Source of the DNA: CAWHNT01 sp963830775
GTDB taxonomy: Bacteria; Pseudomonadota; Alphaproteobacteria; Geminicoccales; Geminicoccaceae
Assembly: GCA_963830775.1 (NCBI GenBank)
Contig: CAWHNT010000016.1
Coordinates: 1 to 56,506 of the forward strand
Direction of reading: 5' to 3'
DNA length: 56,506 bases
Both the position numbers and the translations under genes were made by a program. Position 1 is the first letter of the stretch. Each line of letters begins with the position of its first letter. The notes under the pieces were generated by a model. The model saw only the letters and a program-made list of their open reading frames with translations, was not told the DNA's origin and did no database searches. Below are positions 39,624-50,155 of the stretch, piece by piece.

Positions 39624-40487
39624 ATGCTTCATGATGTATGGAGCGATAAAGTCACTTTCAAGCAACTCAGGTTCCACCCTGGTCTCAACATTGTCCTGGC
39701 GAATAGAGCAGAGATCGCGACGGTTATAGATAAGAGGAATGCAGTAGGTAAATCAAGCCTGCTTGAGGTTATTCACTTTCTTTTGGGTGGACGAATACAG
39801 TCGGGATCACCGTTGGCTGCTTTAGAACTCTGGGAGGATACGTACCGACTGACGTTAGACATAGGCGGGACGACAACAACGATAGCTCGTAAGAGCAGCG
39901 ATCGCGATCGAATCTTTGTAGAGGGGACTTCGGGCTCTGGCCCGTTCGTCCCGACATCGACGAGAAGACGGGCGAAGTGACCATGCGTATCGACGCGTGG
40001 TGTGATCAACTCGGCCAATCGTTTTTTGGGCTACCGCCCGCATCTCAGATCGAGTCCGGATCCTATCTCTCGTTCCGGTCGTGCATCTCGTACTTCATGA
40101 GGCGGCAGCGCGGAGAGGGTTATGCCGACTGGAGGAGACATTTCGGTAAGCAGAAATCGGTAGACGTACAGGTCAATTTGGCATTCCTGTGGGCCTCGAT
40201 CCACGGCTACCGTAGACCTGCAAAGGCTTCGAGAGAAGGAAGCCGGAATGCGCAAGCTAGGTAAGGCTAAACAGGGTTCTAAGCCGGGCATCGGTAGCGT
40301 GGGTAAACTCCGAACTCAGCATAGGCGGGTTGTGCAAGGGATCGACCAACTGAGAGAATTGGAAGGTTTTCGTGTAGTGGAAGCGTATGACAGCTGGAGC
40401 ATCAGGCGAATGACTGCAAAGAGCTATCGATGCACTGAGCGATGGGAATCTTCTCGACGTGAATTGATTTTGACATAGATAGAGATT
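39624..40487 (+). pseudogene. ABC-3C ATPase (DUF2326/YydD-like), 5' part
   Basis: The N-terminal half of an SMC/Rad50-like ABC ATPase: FKQLRFHPGLNIVLANRAE, then Walker A region KRNAVGKSSLLEVIHFLLGG, characteristic of DUF2326. A frame change near 39955 continues to RIDAWCDQLGQSFFGL and SYLSFRSCISYFMRRQRGEGYADWRRHF. From 40141 on the sequence is a deletion-ridden copy of the segment at 42942-43273. The gene then meets IS1595 #2 at 40488. The AT-rich composition matches the other ABC-3C parts. Confidence 0.75.
40141..40458 (+). repeat. Direct duplication of ATPase segment, degenerate copy
   Basis: 318 bp that match 42942-43273 (332 bp) almost throughout, from TTTCGG-TAAGCAGAAATCGG to GGGAATCTTCTCGAC. 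Nearly all differences are single or double bases missing from this copy (for example TTCCTGTGGGCCTCG against TTCCTGCTGGGGCTCG), so this copy is out of frame while the other is open. The two copies flank IS1595 #2. Confidence 0.85.
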
Positions 40488-41369
40488 CTGAGTAGCCTGC
40501 ATCGTCAGCTGGTGACGAGCTGGTGGTAAGGCAGCGGGGCGGTCCTGACGGCGCTGTGGACGAGGCGCGGGATCAGGCTGGTGAGCTGGAAGCGGCGGTT
40601 GAAGCGCCAGGCGAAGCTGGCGAGATAACGGCCGGCATGCTCGGGGCTGACGTGACGGTACGTGCCGGTGATCGCGGCCTTGACGTTGCCCAGGGTGGTG
40701 TTGACCCACTTGAACGGTGACCATTGGGCGGCCCGTTTGCCGCTGCCGGTGACGATCACTGTGCTGAAGCCCGGCCTCGGCCGCGGCGGTCAGCAGCGCA
40801 GCCCATCGGTCACGAGCCGGCTGGTCGAAGCCAGGTGCTTGGCCACAAGCTTCTTGACCTTTTCTTGCGGAAGCCCTCGACCGGCAGGAGCTTGATCTTG
40901 CGTGGGCGGCGGTCATCACTGGTCGATACGGCGGCCACGAAGGGCTGCTTGCCGGCGGCGCCACGGCCCCGCTTCCCCGGCCGATGCCCGCCCAGATAGA
41001 CGTCATACATCTCGACACGGCAATGCAGCCGCCTCTTGTCCTCGCGCCCGGCTATCACCGCATGATCGTCTGCTTATGGCAGGCGTTGGTCTGCTTGATC
41101 CCGAGCCGGCGCCGAGCTCGACCGAGCTGATCCCGTTCTTGGCGGTGGTGATCAGCCACATCGCCAGGAACCAGCTGGTCAGCGGCAGCTTGGTGGCGTG
41201 GAAGATGGTGCCGGCGGTGAGCGAGACTTGATGCCGGCAGGCCCGGCACTGGATACTCGGCCGCGTGCTCAATCGCGTGCCCTCACAGCCACCGCAGACC
41301 GGGCAGACGAAGCCAGCCGGCCAGCGCAGCTTGTCCACCACCGCCCGGCACTGCTCCTCGGTCCCGTAA

Positions 41370-42807
41370 CAGCGCGTTGACGAATTCGGGCCCAGCTGAT
41401 TCGTTGCCCACGTGAGGAGCGAGGCGGGCATGGCGCTGGGACGGCAGGGCGAGCGACAGAGCGATCTGATGGTGGGCTGGGCCGAGCTGCCGCGCTCGCC
41501 GGGGCACGCCTTCTACGATCGCCTGCAGGCGGTGCTGGTCGAGGCCGGGTTCGACGGCTTTGCCGAGACCCAGTGCGCGCCCTACTACGCCAGCAGGCGG
41601 GGCCGGCCGTCGCTGCCGCCGGGCCGCTACTTCCGCATGCACCTGGTCGGCTACTTCGAGGGGATCGACAGCGAGCGCGGCCTGGAGTGGCGCTGCTCGG
41701 ACAGCCTCTCCTTGCGCGAGTTCCTGCGGCTGGGCACGACCGAGCCGGTGCCCGACCATTCCTGGCTCAGCAAGACCCGCGCGCGGCTGCCGCTCGAGGT
41801 GCACGAGGCGGTCTTCGCCTGGGTGCTGGAGCGGCTGGCCGAGCACGGCCTGATCAAGGGCGAGCGGATCGGCGTCGATGCCTCGACCATGGAGGCCAAC
41901 GCCGCCCTGCGCGCGATCGTGCGGCGCGACAGCGGCGAGGGCTACCGGGAGATGCTCAAGCGGCTGGCGGTGGAGAGCGGGATCGCGACGCCGACGGCGG
42001 AGGACCTGATCCGGCTGGACCGCAAGCGCAAGGGCAAGCGGCTGTCGAACGCGGACTGGACCTCGCCGACCGATCCCGAGGCCAGGATCGCCAAGCTGAA
42101 GGACGGCCGCACGCGCCTCGCCTACAAGCCCGAGCATGCGGTCGATCTCGATACCGGGGCCATCGTCGCGGCCGAGATCCACGCCGCCGATCAGGGCGAC
42201 ACCGCGACCTTGCCGGAGACGCTGAAGGCGGCCGAGGCCAACCTGGCGGCGGTCGGCGCCGGCCCGACGGCGGAGGAGCCGGCCGAGCTGGTGGCGGACA
42301 AGGGCTACCACTCGCGCGACGGGCTGAAGGACCTGGAAGACGGCGCCTGGAAGAGCCGCATCGCCGAGAAGAAGCGGCCGGACGTCTCCCGCTGGCACGG
42401 CGACGAGGAGGCGCGTCGGGCGGTGTACAACAACCGCGCCCGGCTGCGCTCAGGCGTGGCCAAGGAGGCGTTCAAGCTCAGGGCCGAGCTGGTCGAGCGC
42501 AGCTTCGCTCTTGACCCTCGACCGCGGCGGCATGCGCCGGGCCTGGCTGCGCGGCCGCGAGAACCTGCGCAAGCGCTACCTCGTGCACGTCGCCGGCTAC
42601 AATCTCGGCCTGATCATGCGCCTTCTGGTCGGCGCCGGCACCCCGAGGGAGTTCCTGGCCGGCGCATCGGCGCATCTGCTCGCTCCTCACGACCGCCGAC
42701 GGCACCGTCTTCGTCATCCTCGTCGTCGCCACCGACACCGAGGCCGCGATGCTCGCCGTCAGCTTCGAGCCAGAGCCCGGCTGAAGCCGGGGTTCGTCAA
42801 CGCGCTG
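41370..42807 (+). mobile_element. IS5/IS1182-like element nested in IS1595 #2
   Basis: Inverted repeats CAGCGCGTTGACGAA (41370-41384) and TTCGTCAACGCGCTG (42793-42807) bound a 1.4-kb element with one transposase. The flanks read CCGTAA on the left and CTAAGCC on the right, fitting a short TAA-type duplication as in the IS5 superfamily. The surrounding IS1595 sequence (ACTGCTCCTCGGTCCCGTA / GCCTCGCGGAACTGCGCC) is continuous across the insertion when compared with element #1. Confidence 0.78.
41430..42784 (+). CDS. DUF772-type DDE transposase (IS5/IS1182-like), two C-terminal frameshifts
   Basis: N-terminal DUF772 domain: HAFYDRLQAVLVEAGFDGFAE, GRPSLPPGRYFRMHLVGYFEGIDSERGLEWRCSDSLSLREFL. Catalytic blocks are KGERIGVDASTMEANAALR (Asp), KPEHAVDLDTGAIVAAEIHAADQGDT, and LVADKGYHSRDGL (Asp). 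The C-terminal RAWLRGRENLRKRYLVHVAGYNLGLIMRLLVG follows a slip near 42510. A second slip near 42680 gives the end TVFVILVVATDTEAAMLAVSF with TGA at 42782. ATG 41430 was chosen; a GTG at 41412 is also in frame. Confidence 0.8.
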
Positions 42808-42941
42808 CTAAGCCTCGCGGAACTGCGCCTCGCTCAAGCCCCGCACCTGCGACGCCAGCTTTCCCGCCATACCCACCTCCCAGCGAAATCTAACCCGCTG
42901 AGCAGATAGAGCAAAGTTGCTGCTTCTCCAGGCTACTCAGG

Positions 42942-43273
42942 TTTCGGGTAAGCAGAAATCGGTAGACGTACAGGTCAATTTGGCATTCCTGCTGGGGCTC
43001 GACCCACGGCTACCGTTAGACCTGCAAAGGCTTCGAGAGAAGGAAGCCGCAAGGCGCGAGCTAGGTAAGGCCCTCAAACAGGGTCTCCTAAGCCGGGCCA
43101 TCGGTAGCGTGGGTAAACTCCGAACTCAGCATAGGCGGGTTGTGCAAGGGATCGACCGACTCGAGAGAGAATTGGAAGGTTTTCGTGTAGTGGAAGCGTA
43201 TGACCAGCTGGAGCATCAGGCGAATGACCTGCAAAGAGCTATCGATGCACTGAGCGATGGGAATCTTCTCGAC
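42942..43273 (+). repeat. Direct duplication of ATPase segment, intact copy
   Basis: 332-bp partner of 40141-40458. This copy keeps one reading frame and agrees with the expected DUF2326 coiled coil, so it is the native one. See the entry at 40141. Confidence 0.85.
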
Positions 43274-44112
43274 CGATTTCTGAATAGATGATTATTTGAG
43301 ACAGGAGGCGTCGCTGGAATTCCCTGACTAGCGAGCCTCTATCGTGAGGCTGGCATAGTACTGCCGGGCGTATCACTAGCGCGATATGAGGATGTTCGAC
43401 GCTTCCATGAGGCTATTATATCTAACCGTCGCGCCCATTTGAGTGCAGAGAGAGAGGATGCGGTCAGGCGTATCGAGGATCGGGAGAAGAAGCGAAGCCA
43501 GTTCAGCCGAGAGAGGACCAAATCCTCGATGTACTGAACTCGGGTGGCGCTCTCAGCCAGTATCGCAAACTTAACAATGAGCTATCGATAAAGCGGGGTG
43601 AGCAGGAGGCCCTCGCTGCGCGACTAGAAATGGCTGAGCGCTTTGAGGCGCTTAAGGGCGATCTGAAGGTTGAGAGGGCAAGTATTGAGAGAGCCATTGC
43701 TAACGATGTACAAGAGCGAAACGAGATAATCGTTACTGCGATGGAGGAGTTTGAGAACATCTCAGGTAAGATATATAAGGAACCAGCGACGTTCGAAGTA
43801 GTGGCGGGGAGACAATGGTCTGGACTTCCTTATTAGTGCGATTGACATAGCGAGCGAAGGAGTGTCTAAAATGCAGATATTCTCGTTTGATCTAATGCTA
43901 GCGACTGTGTGCGCGCGCCGAGGACGATGGCCGGGCTTCCTGATGCACGATAGCCACATTTTTGATGGTGTGGATGGAAGACAGATTGCCTCAGCACTCG
44001 TCCTGGGGCACGAGAGATCGCTGGAATTGAGCGGTCAGTATATTGTCACTATGAACTCTGATGATCTTGAAAAGGCCGAGCGAGAGGCTGATACCTCATT
44101 TCAATTTTGTGG
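42942..44112 (+). pseudogene. ABC-3C ATPase (DUF2326), middle and C-terminal part
   Basis: Resumes after IS1595 #2 with VDVQVNLAFLLGLDPRLPLDLQRLREKEAARRELG and a long coiled coil (RRVVQGIDRLERELEGFRVVEAYDQLEHQANDLQRAI). After frame changes near 43290 and 43500 it continues LNSGGALSQYRKLNNELSIKRGEQEALAARL. The DUF2326 core is complete: EEFENISGKIYKEPATFEV, ISAIDIASEGVSKMQIFSFDLMLATV, WPGFLMHDSHIFDGVDGRQIASAL, GQYIVTMNSDDLEKAE, with Walker B in the MQIFSFDLML / HDSHIFDG region. It is cut again by IS1595 #3 at 44113. Confidence 0.78.
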
Positions 44113-45164
44113 ACTGCCTCTCCATAACCCTCCGGCTAAGGTTGCTCCGGAGCATCGGCCTGCTATGATGCCAATCAGACGCAGTAGCTGGTGAGACAGC
44201 GATGATCCCGGATGACCTGCCGAAAGACATGCCATCGTTCCTGGCCCGATTCGGCACCGATCAGCAGTGCCGCGAGTACCTGTTCGCGGCACGCTGGCCG
44301 GATGGTTTCCGCTGCGTCGCCTGTGGCCATGACGATGCCTACGCGCTGAAGACCAAGATCGTCTACGAATGCGTGGCCTGCGGCAAGCAGCACTCGCTCC
44401 TGGCCGGCACCATCTTCGAGCAGACCAAGACCGGGCTCGGCCGCTGGTTTCTGGCGATCTACCTCGTCACGTCCAGCAAGCGCGGCATCTCCGCCATGGA
44501 GCTCAAGCGGCAGATGGGCTTTGCCAGCTACGGCACCGCCTGGACCTGGCTGCACAAGATCCGCAAGGCCATGGTGGCCAGGGATCGCAAGCCGTTGGCG
44601 CAGCGGGTGGAGGCCGACGAGACCTATGTCGGCGGTCTCAGGCCCGGCAAGCCGGGCCGCGGTGCCGCCGGCAAAGCCCTGGTCGTCGGGGCGGTCGAGA
44701 CCGGCCGCGGCAAGGCCAAAGGCCGCCGTCTCGGCCGGCTCCGGCTCGCCAGGCTGCCCGATGCCAGTGCTACGAGCCTCGAAGGCTTCCTCGCCGCCAA
44801 CGTCGCCAAGCCCGCTGCCGTGGCGACCGACGGCTGGCGCGGCTATCTCGGCCTGCCCGACGCCGGCTACGGCCACGAGCCGGTCAATCTCAGCGCCTCC
44901 TGGGGCGACGCCGCCCTCCGGCTGCCCGCCATCCACCTGGTGTTCAGCCTCGCCAAGCGCTGGCTCATGGGCACCCACCACGGTGCCGTCAGCGAGAAGC
45001 ATCTGCCAGCCTATCTCGACGAGTACGTCTTCCGCTTCAACCGCCGCACCGCCAAGCGCATCAGCCACGGCTTCGCCCGCCTGATCGAGCAGGCGGTGCG
45101 GACCGGGCCCAGCACCTACCAGGCCATCGTCGCGACGCCAGCCTGACGGTCGTAGAGAGGCAGT
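44113..45164 (+). mobile_element. IS1595-family element #3 (different subgroup), intact
   Basis: The ends ACTGCCTCTC (44113-44122) and GAGAGGCAGT (45155-45164) are exact inverses. The flanking 8-mers TTTTGTGG (44105-44112) and TTATGTGG (45165-45172) differ at one base, giving a probable target duplication. It inserts close to the 3' end of the ABC-3C ATPase gene and carries one full-length transposase. Confidence 0.83.
44202..45146 (+). CDS. IS1595-family transposase #3, full length
   Basis: An intact 314-residue transposase. Zinc ribbon FRCVACGHDDAYALKTKIVYECVACGKQHSLLAGTIFEQTKTGLGRWF; HTH region GISAMELKRQMGFASYGTAWTWLHKIRKAM. Catalytic ISXO2-like core: QRVEADETYVGGLRPGKPGRGAAGKALVVGAVE (Asp), AAVATDGWRGYLGL (Asp), RWLMGTHHGAVSEKHLPAYLDEYVFRFNRRTAKR. 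It differs clearly from transposases #1 and #2, so it represents a separate insertion. The only transposase in the island readable end to end, hence the best candidate for activity. Confidence 0.88.
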   Translation: MIPDDLPKDMPSFLARFGTDQQCREYLFAARWPDGFRCVACGHDDAYALKTKIVYECVACGKQHSLLAGTIFEQTKTGLGRWFLAIYLVTSSKRGISAMELKRQMGFASYGTAWTWLHKIRKAMVARDRKPLAQRVEADETYVGGLRPGKPGRGAAGKALVVGAVETGRGKAKGRRLGRLRLARLPDASATSLEGFLAANVAKPAAVATDGWRGYLGLPDAGYGHEPVNLSASWGDAALRLPAIHLVFSLAKRWLMGTHHGAVSEKHLPAYLDEYVFRFNRRTAKRISHGFARLIEQAVRTGPSTYQAIVATPA

Positions 45165-45273
45165 TTATGTGGTTATACCGGCCTTGGATGACACGGAGAC
45201 GGGAGGTCTATTCGGATTCCGCTTTGGTGCGCCGCGTGCTGATCGCGGTAGCGGGAACGAGCAGCCTGAGTAG
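45165..45273 (+). pseudogene. ABC-3C ATPase, 3' end
   Basis: After IS1595 #3 the frame reads VVIPALDDTETGGLFGFRF, the conserved DUF2326 ending (LTD-x-TGGLFGIRF type), and runs on to a TAG at 45271-45273. This shows the ATPase gene originally ended here. The 77 bp after it hold no gene. Confidence 0.7.
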
Positions 45274-45350
45274 TCGTGCTCTCCGGAGTAGCGGGTAGCC
45301 AGTTCAAGGCAGAATGAGCCACAACACTCGATCACCGTGGGTGAGGGCCC

Positions 45351-45376
45351 GGGAGAGGGAGCGGGCTCCCTCTCCC
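45351..45376 (-). terminator. Perfect 12-bp hairpin downstream of the quinone oxidoreductase gene
   Basis: GGGAGAGGGAGC-GG-GCTCCCTCTCCC forms a 12-bp stem with a 2-base centre, 8 bp beyond the oxidoreductase stop. There is no T-run on either side, so it may be an RNA 3'-end stabiliser or Rho-assisted terminator rather than a classical intrinsic terminator. Confidence 0.55.
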
Positions 45377-45383
45377 GCCTCTC

Positions 45384-46361
45384 TCACGGCACCAGCAGCG
45401 TCGACCCCGTCGTCTCGCGGCCTTCGAGCGCGCGGTGGGCGTCGGCGGCCTGGTCGAGGGGGAAGCGCTGGTTGATCTCGATCTTCACGGCACCTTTGCT
45501 CACCACGTCGAAGAGGTCGTTGGCGCAGGCCAGGAGCTCGTCGCGGGTGGCGGTGTAGCTGAAGAGGGTGGGGCGGGTGACGTAGAGGGAGCCTTTCTGG
45601 GCGAGGAGGCCGAGGTTGAAGGCTTCGACGGCACCGCTGGCGTTGCCGTAGGAGACCATCAGGCCGCGGGGGCGCAAGGAATCGAGGGACTTCAGGAAGG
45701 TGGCCTTGCCGATGCCGTCGTAGACGACGGGGAGCTTCTGGCCGGCGGTGATCTCGGCGACGCGGGCGGCGAAGTCCTCCTCCTTGTAGAGGATGACGTG
45801 GTCGCAGCCGTGGGCGCGGGCGATCTCGGCCTTCTCCTTGCTGCCGACCGTGCCGATGACGGTGGCGCCCAGGTGCTTGGCCCACTGGGAGAGGATGAGG
45901 CCGACGCCGCCGGCGGCGGCGTGGATGAGGATGGTGTCGCCGGCCTTCACGACGTAGGTCTGGCGGATGAGGTACTGGGTGGTCATGCCCTTGAGCATCA
46001 TGGCCGCGGCCTGCTCGTCGCTGATGCCGTCGGGCAGGGGGACCAGCATCTTGGCGGGGGCCGTGCGGCGGTCGGCGTAGGCGCCGAAGGCGGTGGCGTA
46101 GGCCACGCGCTGGCCGGGCTTCACCTCGGTGACGCCGTCGCCCACGGCCTCGACCACGCCGGCACCCTCGTTGCCGGGGGTGAAGGGCAGGCCGCCGGCG
46201 GGCGGGTAGAGGCCGGTGCGGAAGTAGGTGTCGATGAAGTTGAGGCCCACGGCCGTCTGCCGGATCAGGGCCTCGCCGGGGCCGGGCTGGCCGGGGTCGT
46301 ACTCCTCGAGCTTGAGCACCTCGGGGCCGCCATGCTCGGCTATCCTGATCCGCCTGGCCAT
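45384..46361 (-). CDS. NADPH:quinone oxidoreductase (zeta-crystallin-like MDR family)
   Basis: A 325-residue medium-chain dehydrogenase/reductase lacking the structural-zinc Cys cluster. The catalytic domain is RIAEHGGPEVLKLEEYDPGQPGPGEALIRQTAVGLNFIDTYFRTGLY; the Rossmann motif is ILIHAAAGGVGLILSQWAKHLGATVIGTVGSKEKAE; then KLPVVYDGIGKATFLKSLDSLRPRGLMVSYGNASG. This matches QorA-type quinone reductases that use NADPH for one-electron reduction. ATG 46361 follows a strong GGAGG Shine-Dalgarno. Intact, with a hairpin just downstream. Confidence 0.9.
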   Translation of the reverse strand: MARRIRIAEHGGPEVLKLEEYDPGQPGPGEALIRQTAVGLNFIDTYFRTGLYPPAGGLPFTPGNEGAGVVEAVGDGVTEVKPGQRVAYATAFGAYADRRTAPAKMLVPLPDGISDEQAAAMMLKGMTTQYLIRQTYVVKAGDTILIHAAAGGVGLILSQWAKHLGATVIGTVGSKEKAEIARAHGCDHVILYKEEDFAARVAEITAGQKLPVVYDGIGKATFLKSLDSLRPRGLMVSYGNASGAVEAFNLGLLAQKGSLYVTRPTLFSYTATRDELLACANDLFDVVSKGAVKIEINQRFPLDQAADAHRALEGRETTGSTLLVP

Positions 46362-46372
46362 CGTTCCTCCCA

Positions 46373-46425
46373 TTCTTCGTGCCTATCGGCCTTCGGCCTA
46401 CTTGAGGCTTCGGGCTTCCTCGTGC

Positions 46426-46451
<26 letters not shown>
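46373..46451 (+). repeat. Two tandem 36-bp REP-like repeats (copies B and C)
   Basis: Copies at 46373-46408 and 46416-46451, 43 bp apart start to start, match the unit at 13968-14003: conserved TCGTGCCTA, an internal CGGCC/GGCC palindrome, and CTTGAGGC at the end. Copy C overlaps the stop codon and last residues (KQAGGR) of the thioredoxin-domain gene, so the repeat has become part of a coding end. Confidence 0.62.
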
Positions 46452-48469
<2,018 letters not shown>

Positions 48470-48555
48470 CGTCTTTCCCCTGGGGTGCGGCTGGGCTGGG
48501 CGTGATCGGCTTCAATATAACGGGCTGGGCCCGGTAGCGAGCCAGCGGAGGGACC

Positions 48556-48819
48556 GTGAAAATCAACATCGAGGTGGACTGCACGCCGGACGAGGCCCGC
48601 CGCTTCCTGGGCCTGCCGGACGTTGCACCCATGCAGCAGCGGATGCTCGAGGGGCTGGAGCAGCGCCTGGGCAAGGCGATCGAGGCGGCCGACCCGCAGA
48701 AGCTGATGGAGCAGTGGCTGCCGATCAGCGTCAAGGGCATGGAGCAATGGCAGGGGGTCTGGTCCCAGCTCGCACAGGCCGCGATGGGTTATCCGGGCAA
48801 GGGCGGCAAGAAGGAGTAG
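48556..48819 (+). CDS. DUF6489-family small protein
   Basis: 87 residues: MKINIEVDCTPDEARRFLGLPDVAPMQQRMLEGLEQRLGKAIEAADPQKLMEQWLPISVKGMEQWQGVWSQL. Small helical proteins of this kind are typically encoded directly upstream of mnmE in Rhodospirillales-type genomes. Intact; the start is supported by GGAGGGACC upstream. No enzymatic motif; possibly a membrane- or polyhydroxyalkanoate-associated helper by resemblance of the WxxxW C-terminus to phasin-like proteins (weak). Confidence 0.7.
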   Translation: MKINIEVDCTPDEARRFLGLPDVAPMQQRMLEGLEQRLGKAIEAADPQKLMEQWLPISVKGMEQWQGVWSQLAQAAMGYPGKGGKKE

Positions 48820-48836
48820 GGGCCGGCCCGGCCCGG

Positions 48837-50132
48837 GGGGGCACTGTTTTCGCGCCGGCTACGGCGACCGGGCGGGCTGGGTTGGGGATCATCCGGGTTT
48901 CGGGGCCGGCGGCGGGCGAGGCGGCGGTGGTGCTGGCGGGAAGCCTGCCGGCGCCTCGGCGGGCTACGCTTCGGCGGCTGCGCGATCCAGCGGACGGGGT
49001 GCCGCTGGACGATGCCGTCCTGGTCTGGATGCCGGCTCCGGCAAGCTTTACCGGCGAGGACGTGCTCGAAATCCAGCACCATGGCGGGACCGCCGTGCTG
49101 GCAGGGCTGCTCGAGGTGCTGGGCCGGTTGCCCGGCTTTCGGCTGGCCGAGCCCGGTGAGTTCACCAGGCGCGCCTTCGTCAACGGGCGGCTGGACCTCA
49201 CCGAGGCCGAGGGGCTGGCGGACCTCATCGACGCCACCACCCGGGCGCAGGCGCGGCAGGCCCTGCGGCAGCTGGATGGCGGTCTGGGCGACCTCTATGG
49301 CGGCTGGCGTGAGCGGCTGCTCGGGGCGTTGGCACTCCTGGAAGCGGAGATCGACTTCGGCGACGAAGGCGACGTTCCGGACGCAATGCTCGCCCGCGTG
49401 CTGCCCGAGGTCGAGGTGCTGCGGGCCGAGATCGGGGCGCATCTGGCCGACCGGCGGGGCGAGCGGCTGCGGGCGGGTCTCGTGATCGCGGTCGTCGGGG
49501 CGCCGAACGTGGGCAAGTCGAGCCTCGTCAATCTGCTGGCCCGGCGCGATGTGGCAATCGTGACGCCTTATCCCGGGACGACCCGCGATGTGCTGGAGGT
49601 CGCCCTCGACCTGGACGGCCTGCCGGTGACGCTGCTCGACACCGCCGGCCTGCGGGACAGCGACGATCCGGTCGAGCGGGAGGGTATCGCGCGAGCACGG
49701 AGGCGGGCTGCGGAGGCCGACCTTCGACTGGGGATGCTGGACGCGACGGCACCGGAGCCCGTGACTATCGCCGGGGCGGAGATCGTCGTCGCCAACAAGG
49801 CTGATCTCGTGAGCGAGGCAGTGCCCGACGTGCTGGCGATCTCGTGCACCACAGGTGCGGGGATCGACGCGCTGCTGGATCGGCTGCTTCAGAGTGCGCG
49901 GTCGTTGCTGGCTGACGGCGACGCGCCGCTGGTCACCCGTGCGCGCCATCGCGACGCGCTGGCCGAGAGCCTGGATGCGCTCGACCGGTTCCGGGGGGCG
50001 AGTGGGGCCGAGCTGGTGGTGCTTGCAGAAGAGCTGCGGATCGCGGCTCACGCCCTGGGTCGGATCACCGGGCGCGTGGGAACCGAGGAGATCCTGGACC
50101 GGATCTTCGCCACCTTCTGCATTGGTAAGTAG
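48837..50132 (+). CDS. mnmE: tRNA modification GTPase MnmE
   Basis: With MnmG it installs the carboxymethylaminomethyl group at U34 of some tRNAs. N-terminal tetrahydrofolate-binding domain: TVFAPATATGRAGLGIIRVSGPAA, DDAVLVWMPAPASFTGEDVLEIQHHGG, RLAEPGEFTRRAFVNGRLDLTEAEGLADLI. G domain: GAPNVGKSSLVN (G1), TPYPGTTRDV (G2), DTAGLRDSDD (G3), NKAD (G4). The C-terminal LDRIFATFCIGK carries the catalytic Cys. No ATG, GTG or TTG stands in frame near the expected start; a run of seven Gs at 48835-48841 suggests a length error there. The start given is the first conserved region. Confidence 0.92.
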   Translation, partial: GGTVFAPATATGRAGLGIIRVSGPAAGEAAVVLAGSLPAPRRATLRRLRDPADGVPLDDAVLVWMPAPASFTGEDVLEIQHHGGTAVLAGLLEVLGRLPGFRLAEPGEFTRRAFVNGRLDLTEAEGLADLIDATTRAQARQALRQLDGGLGDLYGGWRERLLGALALLEAEIDFGDEGDVPDAMLARVLPEVEVLRAEIGAHLADRRGERLRAGLVIAVVGAPNVGKSSLVNLLARRDVAIVTPYPGTTRDVLEVALDLDGLPVTLLDTAGLRDSDDPVEREGIARARRRAAEADLRLGMLDATAPEPVTIAGAEIVVANKADLVSEAVPDVLAISCTTGAGIDALLDRLLQSARSLLADGDAPLVTRARHRDALAESLDALDRFRGASGAELVVLAEELRIAAHALGRITGRVGTEEILDRIFATFCIGK

Positions 50133-50137
50133 GGCGA

Positions 50138-50153
50138 TGTTTCACGTGAAACA
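50138..50153. promoter_or_regulatory. parS centromere site 1
   Basis: Perfect 16-bp palindrome TGTTTCACGTGAAACA, the canonical ParB-binding parS sequence. It lies in the 23-bp gap between the convergent mnmE and antiporter stop codons, about 5.9 kb from parB. Confidence 0.95.
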
Positions 50154-50155
50154 GC

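Larger units (their letters stand above)
40505..42870 (-). pseudogene. IS1595-family transposase #2, interrupted and frame-broken
   Basis: The same protein as transposase #1: zinc ribbon (GTEEQCRAVVDKLRWPAGFVCPVCGGCEGTRL), AGTIFHATKLPLTSWFLAMWLITTAKNGISSVELG, KQPFVAAVSTSDDRRPRKIKLLPVEGF and FKWVNTTLGNVKAAITGTYRH. The start codon and first residues (around 42808-42870) are cut off from the rest by the nested IS at 41370-42807. Several one-base deletions relative to copy #1 break the frame between 40750 and 41130. Confidence 0.8.
40488..42941 (-). mobile_element. IS1595-family element #2, interrupted by an IS5/IS1182-like IS
   Basis: Ends CTGAGTAGCC (40488-40497) and GGCTACTCAGG (42931-42941) match element #1, and the transposase is nearly the same protein. 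The flanking 8-mers differ (TAGAGATT left, TTTCGGGT right), so there is no target duplication. Instead a 320-bp direct repeat of the ATPase gene lies on each side. This points to recombination or misassembly. Many single-base deletions occur relative to element #1. Confidence 0.75.

Noticed and set aside
40480..42949. Simple transposition of IS1595 #2 into the ATPase gene with a target duplication
   Set aside because: The 8-mers at the two ends differ, and a 320-bp segment is present on both sides, so a simple insertion does not explain the structure.
45262..45275. CCTGAGTAG near the end of the ATPase gene as a fourth IS1595 end
   Set aside because: Only nine bases agree with the IS1595 terminus, there is no partner repeat, and the sequence reads through as coding for EQPE-stop.
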